Shown: piece after piece, positions 19,766-27,233 of the stretch
How the letters are laid out: every line of letters starts with the position of its first letter
How positions within the stretch are numbered: position 1 is the first letter of the stretch
From: Cyanidium caldarium
Taxonomy: Eukaryota; Rhodophyta; Bangiophyceae; Cyanidiales; Cyanidiaceae
NCBI GenBank assembly: GCA_026184775.1
Contig: JANCYW010000005.1
Coordinates: 458,501 to 522,500 of the forward strand
DNA: 64,000 bases
Direction: 5' to 3'
Program-made: the position numbers and the translations under genes
The notes under the pieces: model-generated
Database searches by the model: none
Told to the model about the DNA's origin: nothing
Seen by the model: only the letters and a program-made list of their open reading frames with translations

Positions 19766-22765
19766 CTACTCCTCCGCAGTCTCTCCACCGAGATCCTGCC
19801 GCCGGTACTGCTCCAACACATGCACAGCGGGCTCGCCACCTAGCGTCTCTACGTTGCCCGGTCGGGACAGCACGATCTGCAGGTCGCCAAGCGTGCGCGT
19901 GGCGAACCCCGCCTCGCAGTAACTTAAATAGTACACAAACTTGCGTTCGAACGGCTCCGAAAAACCCAATTGCCGCACCCGCGCGCTGTTGCACAGCAGG
20001 CGGCGCTGCCACTCGGCCAGCGTGGGCGCGTAATGCACGCCGATGTCCTCGATGTGCACCATCGACAGACCGGGCGCCGCGGCCGCACAGGCGCTGTTCA
20101 GCGCGTGCAACGACGGGCAGCAACTACCGGGGAATATGTGCTTGTTGATAAAGTCGGAACTCTTGCGATACACCTCATAGCGTGCCTCGGGCGTGGTGAT
20201 CACCTGCAGCACCATCAGACCGTGTGGGGCGAGCACGCGGTCGCACACGGCGAAGAATTCGCCCAGAAACGCGTGGCCCACCGCCTCCAGCATCTCGATG
20301 CTCACGATGCGATCGAATAGACCAAAGTCGGTGGTGTGCTCGGCGCGCCCCGCGACATCGTGAACGTCGCCTCCAGCGTTCGCCGCAGCTTGCCGCACCG
20401 GCATTCGGCGTGCCGGCGGCAACGTGCGATAGTCCTGCAGGCGAAACTCGACGCGGTCGGCCACGCCCGCCAATTCGGCCTGCTTGCGCGCGAAACTCAA
20501 CTGCTCCCCCGACAGCGTGATGCCCAGCACCCGACAGTCGGCGCAGCGTTGGGCGATGCGCACCGCCAGCGTACCCCAGCCGCAACCAATTTCCAGCACC
20601 CGACAGCCGGGCCGCAGCCGCAATTTGCCCAAAACCGAGTCGATCTTGGCCTCTTGTGCCTCCTCCAGCGTCATCTCCGGGCGCGACCACAGCGCGCACG
20701 AGTACATCCAGGTGTGGCCGAGAAACGTGGCGAACAACTCGTTGCTGAGGTCGTAATGCGCAGTGATGTTGCGCTGACTGCCGACGAGGGTGTTTTGGCG
20801 GAACACCAAATGCATCACGTCGTTCAGCCAGGTACCGATGCGCGACGACCACCCGAGGCGTTGCAACTGCACGCAGCCAGCATCGCGGTTGGCGATCAGC
20901 AGTTTGAATAGGCGCGTCAATTCCACCCCCGCGGTGTTGTGTACGTGGCCGCCGGCGGTGACCATCCAGCCGACATCGCAATCGCCGGCTATGTACGCTT
21001 CGGCGAAGCCGATATCGGCAGCCGAGGCGACGCGCCAGAAAAAGTCCGGGCGGCGCACGAAAACGCGCACCGGCCGCGGCTCGATACCGTAGGCGCGTAG
21101 CCACTGCTGGTGATTCTGGGCTGCTGCGGCGTCGGCGTCGGATGTGCGCAGCGTCAGCTCGGTGCCGTCCGGCATGACCAGCACCAGGTGGCCGATACGG
21201 AACGTGTCGCGAAAGAACGTCAGCACCCGTTGTCGCACCAGTTTGCCCAAGGTGCCATACACGGTGAAGCGTGCCGGTGGCTGCGCCAGACGAGCGGTGC
21301 GTCGTTCGGCGGGCGCCGCAGCGGTGGTGGTGGCCAGGGGCCAGGGCGTCTCCACGGGCAGCAAGCGGCGCGCAGCCTCCAGACCGGCACGCACGGCGTC
21401 CTCGTGAAATCCGTATCCACAGTAGGCGCCGGCAAAATACATTCCGTCAGCGTGTTGCAGGAAGCGCGCATCAGTGCGCAGCTGCTGTTGCGCCTGCACC
21501 GCCTCCTGCGTCAACAGCGGATGCGCCATGGTGAAGTGCGCCAGCACCTTGTCCGGTGCCGGCGGCGTCCGTGGATTCAACGTCTCGAAGAGGTCCGGCG
21601 TGCCCGCCGGCAAGTTCTGCAGGCGGTTCAGATAATACGTCACCTGCACTTTGTCCGCGACGATGGCGTCGTCGCAAGCCACAAAATTCCAAGCGCTCCA
21701 CGTGCACCGCCGTTGCGGCATCAGCGTAGCGTCGCGATGCACATACACCTCGTTCACCGCGTACGGCAAGGCGGACAGCACCTGGCGTTCATGGGGACGC
21801 GCGTGCGAGCCCAGAATACGCAACGCCTCGTCGGCGTGCGTGGCCAGCACCACCTGCGCTGCCCTCACTGTCGTGCCGTCCGCCATCTCCAGTTCAACGT
21901 GCCCGGCGGCGCGTTCGCGCACTCGCTGCACCCGTCGGCCCAACCAGGCGCGCTGCTTGGCCGGCAGCATCGCCGTCCCCGCTGGTCCATTCAGCGCCGT
22001 AATCACCCGCTCGACGTAGGTGCGGCTGCGGCCGCTGACGGTGCGCCATTGTGGCCGGCCGCGGATCTGCAGAAAGCCGTGATTCTGGAAGAAACGCAAC
22101 ACGCTCTCGGCCGGAAAGCTCAGCGCCTCGTCCATCGATGCCGACCACACCGACGCCACCATCGGCAGCAGATACCACTGGCGGAACGCGACCGAGTACC
22201 GGCCTTGCTCCAGAAACGCCTTCAGACTTATCGTCGGCTCGGTTGCGCCCGTCTGCCGTCGTCGTTCGCACTCGTCCAGAAAACGCGGGGCGCCCCGGTG
22301 AAACCGCCACAAATCCCGCAGCATACGATGAAAATCCGCCCGCCACCAGTTGCGCCGTTGCGCAAACAGCGTCCGCAAACTGTCGCTCGACCACTCCACC
22401 TCGACCGCTGCCTCGTCCTTGGCTTCAGACGCACTGCGCAGCGACACCGCAAACGACATATCCGACGGCTCGGTGCGCACGCCCAACGCCTGCAGCCATT
22501 CCACCAAATTCGGATAAGTCCACTCATTATACACGATAAAGCCGACATCCACCGCCACCACCTGCCCCTCCACCGGCAGCTCCAGCGTCCAGGCGTGTCC
22601 GCCAAAGTGCCGCCCGTCGGCCTCGAGCAGCATCACGTCCACCCCCGCCCGGTGCAACGCCCACGCCGCCGCCAGACCGGCCACTCCACTGCCCACCACC
22701 ACCACCTCGGCCGACCGTTCGGTGTCATGATTCCCTGCGTCAACCTCTCCTGACCTGATCGACAT
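19766..22765 (-). CDS. FAD-dependent amine-oxidase-like / cyclopropane-fatty-acid synthase fusion
   Basis: A 999-residue two-domain protein. The N-terminal half begins with a Rossmann FAD motif, VVVVGSGVAGLAAAWALHRA, near residue 23, then GGHAWTLELP and DVGFIVYNEWTYPNL of the NAD/FAD-binding amine-oxidoreductase family found beside bacterial CFA genes. The C-terminal half (about 560-999) is a cyclopropane-fatty-acyl-phospholipid synthase: AdoMet loop LEIGCGWGTLAVRI near 723, IVSIEMLEAVGH, DFINKHIFPGSCCPSL and FVYYLSYCEAGF. Plant cyclopropane synthases have the same oxidase-methyltransferase order. Predicted role: methylene transfer from AdoMet to unsaturated acyl chains of membrane lipids, perhaps with a redox step by the first domain. 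The ATG at 22765 lies just after a CA/TG run; the frame is open 233 codons further up, but that sequence is Pro-rich low complexity overlapping the divergent gene. Confidence 0.9.
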   Translation of the reverse strand: MSIRSGEVDAGNHDTERSAEVVVVGSGVAGLAAAWALHRAGVDVMLLEADGRHFGGHAWTLELPVEGQVVAVDVGFIVYNEWTYPNLVEWLQALGVRTEPSDMSFAVSLRSASEAKDEAAVEVEWSSDSLRTLFAQRRNWWRADFHRMLRDLWRFHRGAPRFLDECERRRQTGATEPTISLKAFLEQGRYSVAFRQWYLLPMVASVWSASMDEALSFPAESVLRFFQNHGFLQIRGRPQWRTVSGRSRTYVERVITALNGPAGTAMLPAKQRAWLGRRVQRVRERAAGHVELEMADGTTVRAAQVVLATHADEALRILGSHARPHERQVLSALPYAVNEVYVHRDATLMPQRRCTWSAWNFVACDDAIVADKVQVTYYLNRLQNLPAGTPDLFETLNPRTPPAPDKVLAHFTMAHPLLTQEAVQAQQQLRTDARFLQHADGMYFAGAYCGYGFHEDAVRAGLEAARRLLPVETPWPLATTTAAAPAERRTARLAQPPARFTVYGTLGKLVRQRVLTFFRDTFRIGHLVLVMPDGTELTLRTSDADAAAAQNHQQWLRAYGIEPRPVRVFVRRPDFFWRVASAADIGFAEAYIAGDCDVGWMVTAGGHVHNTAGVELTRLFKLLIANRDAGCVQLQRLGWSSRIGTWLNDVMHLVFRQNTLVGSQRNITAHYDLSNELFATFLGHTWMYSCALWSRPEMTLEEAQEAKIDSVLGKLRLRPGCRVLEIGCGWGTLAVRIAQRCADCRVLGITLSGEQLSFARKQAELAGVADRVEFRLQDYRTLPPARRMPVRQAAANAGGDVHDVAGRAEHTTDFGLFDRIVSIEMLEAVGHAFLGEFFAVCDRVLAPHGLMVLQVITTPEARYEVYRKSSDFINKHIFPGSCCPSLHALNSACAAAAPGLSMVHIEDIGVHYAPTLAEWQRRLLCNSARVRQLGFSEPFERKFVYYLSYCEAGFATRTLGDLQIVLSRPGNVETLGGEPAVHVLEQYRRQDLGGETAEE

Positions 22766-22908
22766 GCCCGACACACACACACACAGTGACCGTTCCCTGT
22801 GGACGGAGGGTGGTGAGTGGGTGGTCCGACGTGCGTTCTGCCGAGACCGCAGCGCGATCGCGGAGAATCGGCTGCCGACGCACCGCGAACGGTCGGGGCG
22901 GTGTCGGG
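22766..22908. promoter_or_regulatory. Short divergent region between CFA fusion and DUF218 genes
   Basis: These 143 bp separate two divergent starts. A 16-bp CA run at 22770-22785 begins only 5 bp from the ATG of the minus-strand fusion gene. No TATA box was seen. If either gene starts further downstream, the region is correspondingly longer. Confidence 0.35.
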
Positions 22909-24831
22909 ATGCGGTTGCGGTTGGCGCACCCGTGGGGAAGGCGGATGGCGCGCGGAGAAATGAAGAGAGAGGCAGGATGCCACACCGAAATACGGATGGC
23001 ATTTCATGGCTTATGGGCAGTGGGCGTGCCGCGTTCGGGTGGAGGGGGTAAGAGGCACGACGGCGACGACGACGACAGTTCCCAGCGTCGTGTGGGGAAG
23101 GAGAGGGGGAGGCGGGCGGAGCGGTCGACGGGGGGTGGTGGCGCGCCACTGCCGCCTGTAGCACCGTTGTCGCTGCAGGAGATAACTGGCCGTGTGGGTG
23201 AGTTGCTGCGGGTGCGGCAACGGTCGGCGGACGTGTTTCGGGAGGAGGGCGACGCGCACGGACAGCGGTCGTCGGTGGGTGCGTCGGCGGATCGAGCTGC
23301 AGCGGGCGCCGGGGGGCGGAAGCCGCGGGCGCAGGCCGCGTGGCGCGCTTACGAGGCTCCAACGGCGGTTTCGTGGCTGGTGGAGGATGTGGTGCCGCGA
23401 GACAGCAGCGACGCATTGCGTCCGGAGGCGACGCCCACCACGGGTCGGGAGGCGGATCCGCCAAAGTCGCCGGTTCGGACGGCCGAAGAGGTAGTGATCA
23501 TGTTCGGCAAGCGTCTGGTGCGGGATCAGATCACTTACGAGTATGCCATTCGCATTATGACACTGGTGCGGCACTTGATCACGGGCCGCCTGGCTCCATC
23601 GATCCTCTGCTTCACCGGCGGCTACGACAGCGAGCAGAGTCTGTTGAGCGAGGCGGCCGCCGGCTACCTGTACTTTCGGCACGTGTGCGAAGAGCTGGGC
23701 GTGGACTTGTCGTCATACTCGATTATGTTGGAGGAGCGGCACATTCATTCGGGCGACAGCATGTCCATCATTTTGCAGGCACTGCGACAAAAGGTGGCCG
23801 GCGCGCACGTGATACTGCTCAGCAGCGACTATCACCTGATGCGCATTCGGGAGGTGGAGGCGCGGGTGCCGTCGGCGTCGTTTCTGGCGCCGCTGCGTGA
23901 GTTGCATTCTCGACTGTCGTACGCGTACGCCACCTACCCGTACGCGCTATCGGCGGATGCGACCACGGCGTTTATGGGGCGCGCCATCGTGGCCGCCGCC
24001 GAGCTGAGCATCTTCATTGTGGCCATGCGGGCGCACCTGGATAAGCAGGCGCTGATGGACGAGGAGCTGCTCCAGCGCTTTCAAGATGCCACCGGTGAGA
24101 TCGGCAGACTGAGCCAACAGTGTCTACAGGTGCCGTCTGCTGAGGCCGCGCCCGGGTGCGCGACGGCGGACACGGTTGCCGCCACCGCCACACCGGAGGG
24201 TCGCGGGCACGACTTGCGCGCGGTGTGCGAGGCGCTCGAGGGCGCCTACCTGGAGCTGCGCGCGGTATGTCGCCCATTGGAAGCGTGGGCCAGCGGAAAG
24301 AGCGTGCCCGGCAAGGTCGAGCTGCAGTCGATACTGGAGCAGGTGATCCGCGCCGAGCAACAAGTGCGGCGCTCGGCGGATCCGGACCGCCCACTGTCCG
24401 CCGCCGAGTGGTACCGCCTACCGTTGGAGTTTTTAGGGCCGCTCTACGAGAAACAACTGGACCACTTTAGGGGTAACCCCGAGGCGGCGCCGGACGCCGC
24501 GGATGTCGCCGCCGTTCGTCGCGCCAACCGACTGCCGCCCTTCTCGTCGGCTTTCGCCTGGGCGGAACCGTTGCGCCACCTCACCGGGGCGGTGTCGGAT
24601 GCGCACTCGTTCTTGCAGGGCGCGTTGCACCCCGGAGAATTGGAGCGTCAGGCGCGCCGCATTGCCGCGGAGAACTTGCGGCGCATGCGGGCGGCGCACG
24701 CCATGCGAGACGCCCCCACACACGACATCGAGCCCGAAGCGAGTGACGTCCCGCCACCACCACCATCGCCACCTGCGCCCGACGTGCCGCGCGACGATCT
24801 CAGCGGTGAACATCGTCCAGCGCCGTCGTAA
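22909..24831 (+). CDS. DUF218 (YdcF/SanA-like) domain protein
   Basis: About 640 residues. The core at about 195-360 resembles the DUF218/YdcF fold: IMTLVRHLITGRLAPSILCF followed by TGGYDSEQSLLSEAAAGYL, then SIMLEERHIHSGDSMSIILQ and VILLSSDYHLMRIREVEARV. This is the usual order of glycine turn, Glu-rich activation helix, and Ser-Asp/His strand. Bacterial relatives act in the envelope; eukaryotic function is unknown. The C-terminal third is helical and rich in Ala/Glu, ending in a Pro-rich acidic tail. The first in-frame ATG is at 22909 and gives a basic leader compatible with organelle targeting; ATG 22999 is an alternative. It converges on FTRV with 90 bp between stops. Confidence 0.65.
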   Translation: MRLRLAHPWGRRMARGEMKREAGCHTEIRMAFHGLWAVGVPRSGGGGKRHDGDDDDSSQRRVGKERGRRAERSTGGGGAPLPPVAPLSLQEITGRVGELLRVRQRSADVFREEGDAHGQRSSVGASADRAAAGAGGRKPRAQAAWRAYEAPTAVSWLVEDVVPRDSSDALRPEATPTTGREADPPKSPVRTAEEVVIMFGKRLVRDQITYEYAIRIMTLVRHLITGRLAPSILCFTGGYDSEQSLLSEAAAGYLYFRHVCEELGVDLSSYSIMLEERHIHSGDSMSIILQALRQKVAGAHVILLSSDYHLMRIREVEARVPSASFLAPLRELHSRLSYAYATYPYALSADATTAFMGRAIVAAAELSIFIVAMRAHLDKQALMDEELLQRFQDATGEIGRLSQQCLQVPSAEAAPGCATADTVAATATPEGRGHDLRAVCEALEGAYLELRAVCRPLEAWASGKSVPGKVELQSILEQVIRAEQQVRRSADPDRPLSAAEWYRLPLEFLGPLYEKQLDHFRGNPEAAPDAADVAAVRRANRLPPFSSAFAWAEPLRHLTGAVSDAHSFLQGALHPGELERQARRIAAENLRRMRAAHAMRDAPTHDIEPEASDVPPPPPSPPAPDVPRDDLSGEHRPAPS

Positions 24832-24921
24832 ACACCCGCCCGCTCACTACGCCACCGGGAGCGCACCGTACCGCGGTCCGCGCTGTTCGCCCGCATTCCC
24901 GCGTTCCCTGCCCGCGTCTAC

Positions 24922-25323
24922 CTACTCCACGTGTTCCAACTCGTTGGCCTCAAAGTGTGCAGTGAACTTTTTGCTGCCCTCCAGCTGGACCTGGATCGGT
25001 CGGTTCGCTGACACCGGCATGCCCTCGTACTCGTCGGCGTACTTGATGACCACGCCTTCGAGGCCCTTCACGTCGTACTCCTCGTTGCGCTTCATGGGAG
25101 TGTGGTACATGATGACCGATTTGATCACGCGCACCCGTGCGCCGACGGGAAACTTGCCGTGTTGCATGCGGAGGCGGTGGAGGGCGCGGCGCCGCCCGAC
25201 GGGTTGCACGGCGTCGACGGGCGGCCGCGACGATCGAGTGGTCGTCCGCACTGCGGCGCAACTCGTTGCCCTGCCTTGATGGCGAGTCAGTGGTATGGCG
25301 TTGCCTACAAAAGTCAGCCGCAT
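24922..25323 (-). CDS. FTRV: Ferredoxin-thioredoxin reductase, variable chain
   Basis: A 133-residue protein: a basic plastid transit region of about 55 residues, then the SH3-like FTR variable subunit. Motifs GARVRVIKSVIMYHTPMKR, YDVKGLEGVVIKYAD, MPVSANRPIQVQ and FTAHFEANELE match the family along its length. With the catalytic iron-sulfur subunit it passes electrons from ferredoxin to thioredoxins, the light switch of the Calvin cycle. The catalytic chain is often plastid-encoded in red algae and is not in this window. The ATG at 25323 gives MRLTFVGNAI, a plausible transit peptide start; the frame is open 80 codons further up without conserved sequence. Confidence 0.9.
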   Translation of the reverse strand: MRLTFVGNAIPLTRHQGRATSCAAVRTTTRSSRPPVDAVQPVGRRRALHRLRMQHGKFPVGARVRVIKSVIMYHTPMKRNEEYDVKGLEGVVIKYADEYEGMPVSANRPIQVQLEGSKKFTAHFEANELEHVE

Positions 25324-25877
25324 GGTGAGTGGGTTGCGGTGTGGCGCTCCCAAGACCGGACCCCGCGGAATCGGGCGTGTGGGCGGCGACGGGCGCTGCG
25401 ACGACGGCACGGTGGTGAAATCGGGTGGATGGGCACACGGGCACCGCGGAGTGAGGAGGAAAAAGGACATATGTGGAGAGAGACGAATGGTGGGTGCAAG
25501 GGCGTCATAAGTGGCGCGTGAAGAAGCGAGGCGATGCGGCCGGACGGTCTCTGGAAGAAGCATCCGAAAGTGGTGATAGCGTCGGACGTTACACGGAACG
25601 CGTCAAGTCTGCCCTTGGCTGTTCGTGCGTGCTCGGCCTTGTGCCGACTTGGACGGCGCTGGCACGCTTCGGTTTCCTGTTCGGGTTCTCGGGTTCCCGC
25701 ATTCCCTCTGCCGCTCGCGAACCGTTACGGATGGCGCGTGCGCGGCGGTTGCGATGCGCGCTGGTCGCCACGTTCGTTTCGGATTTGAAATGCCGCGGAG
25801 ACGCAGAACAGACGTTCGGCGCTCTGGGTATGCAACAGTGTCGGACCGTGTGTGTCTCTCCTGTTCCCTATTGCACG
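25324..25877. promoter_or_regulatory. Divergent region between FTRV and the armadillo-like gene
   Basis: These 554 bp carry the two divergent promoters. Purine-rich patches lie near 25450-25500. The frame of the downstream gene is open through most of it but reads as Arg-rich, low-complexity sequence, so I leave it non-coding. No RNA gene was recognised. Confidence 0.35.
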
Positions 25878-27203
25878 ATGGGGGACCTAGATACCGCGGG
25901 GAGGACGCAGTGCATGGTGGCGGCGATGCAGCAGCTGCCCGAAAGGGATGCCGAGGAGAAGGAGAACCGACAGCTGCGTCAACCCGTCGGTGAGGAGCAG
26001 CAGAAGGGAGCAGCGGCGGCAGTGGAGGTGGCCAAGGCCACGTCCTCCACTTCGGCGTCTCTGTTGACGCAAAAGATGCAGCAGATACTTCAAGGAGTGG
26101 ACATTCCAAGCAGTGCCGTGCCCACTTCGAACTCGGTGCCCGCGGCTGCCGACGCGCCCACCGACGAGCAGCCGGTGCAGGTCGCCTTGCAAACGCTGCC
26201 GCACAACGTATTCGTCCTCTTGGCAGCGTTGTGTTTTTACGAGCAGCACCCAGACACGACCCGGCGGGCGTTGGAGTGTCTATTGCAAGTGACCGCGCCG
26301 CCATCCGCTCGCCACGACACCAACGGCGAGTCGGAGCTGCCGCGGCCGCCCCTCTTCTACCGTGCCGAGGCGCAACGCCCTAGCATCCTCCAAGTGCTAC
26401 AACGGGTGCTGCAACGCTGGGGCGATGCCGACGCGCACATTCGCCGTCTGGCCTGCGGCGTGCTGTTTGATCTGTCCGGCGAGCCAGACGGGTTGGAGCG
26501 CATCGTGCAAGTGCCGCCGTTGGTGGCCACCCTGCAGAGCATCGCCCTGACACCGCCCGCCGAATCCAATGCCATCGGCGACGATGCCGTCCACGCCCAT
26601 TATTATGCCCTGGGCGCCGTGGGCAACTTGGTCACCCGCAGCGACGCGCTGCTCACCGAGCTGCAACCGCATATTCCGACCTTGGCTGGGCAGGTGCGCG
26701 CGTACACGCAGTACCTGCCGTCGGCGGGCCGCGACATCACCACCTCGTTGCCGCCGTCAGCGACGTTGCTGCTGAAACAGCTGCGCGAGACGCTGCGCCT
26801 GACGCTGAACATGTGCTGCGTGGGCGGCGTCGATGTCAGTCTGCAGTTTATCGACGCCAACGTGCTGGAGAGCCTGGCCACGCTGGTGGACTCCACCTAC
26901 AACAGCACCTGGTCGGCACCGGTGACGACGGCAGTGCAACAAAAGGTGCTGCCGGTGGCCGTGCGGGTGCAGCGCCAGTTGCGCCGCGTGTCGCGATGGT
27001 CGCGCGGGAAAAACCTCCGCTTCCAAATACCCGCGGCGAAAGAAGAGGAGCAGGCGGCGGCGAAAACGGACGACGAGAAGGGCGCCGAAGCCGCACCCGA
27101 AACACCCGAACGACGTGTATCGATGAGCGGTCTCGACTGGGCATTCGCCGGCGTGTTTGCCGCGGCCGTGCTCCGTATCCTCTCCCTCCGCTACCGCTTG
27201 TAA
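25878..27203 (+). CDS. Armadillo-like helical protein with a C-terminal membrane anchor
   Basis: A 441-residue protein with no confident family. A low-complexity Glu/Ala N-terminus (1-75) is followed by helical repeats of armadillo/HEAT character at about 105-370, for example FVLLAALCFYEQHPDTTRRA, HIRRLACGVLFDLSGEP and YYALGAVGNLVTRSDALL. A Glu/Ala/Lys-rich linker and one hydrophobic segment (GLDWAFAGVFAAAVLRIL) end the chain 8 residues before the stop. That layout predicts a tail-anchored protein facing the cytosol from the ER, mitochondrial or plastid outer membrane, probably a protein-interaction scaffold. ATG 25878 is the first before the ordered part. It converges on the transporter gene with 30 bp between stops. 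Confidence 0.7.
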   Translation: MGDLDTAGRTQCMVAAMQQLPERDAEEKENRQLRQPVGEEQQKGAAAAVEVAKATSSTSASLLTQKMQQILQGVDIPSSAVPTSNSVPAAADAPTDEQPVQVALQTLPHNVFVLLAALCFYEQHPDTTRRALECLLQVTAPPSARHDTNGESELPRPPLFYRAEAQRPSILQVLQRVLQRWGDADAHIRRLACGVLFDLSGEPDGLERIVQVPPLVATLQSIALTPPAESNAIGDDAVHAHYYALGAVGNLVTRSDALLTELQPHIPTLAGQVRAYTQYLPSAGRDITTSLPPSATLLLKQLRETLRLTLNMCCVGGVDVSLQFIDANVLESLATLVDSTYNSTWSAPVTTAVQQKVLPVAVRVQRQLRRVSRWSRGKNLRFQIPAAKEEEQAAAKTDDEKGAEAAPETPERRVSMSGLDWAFAGVFAAAVLRILSLRYRL

Positions 27204-27233
27204 AGTGCAGACCTACGGCTATCGCACCTCCGC

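Noticed and set aside
18006-20123. A 705-codon minus-strand frame across DUF1365
   Set aside because: Arg/His-rich, no motif, and it covers a well-supported family gene on the other strand.
22766-23464. N-terminal extension of the CFA fusion protein by 233 residues
   Set aside because: Pro/Arg/Thr low complexity overlapping the divergent DUF218 gene; the FAD motif begins shortly after the ATG at 22765.
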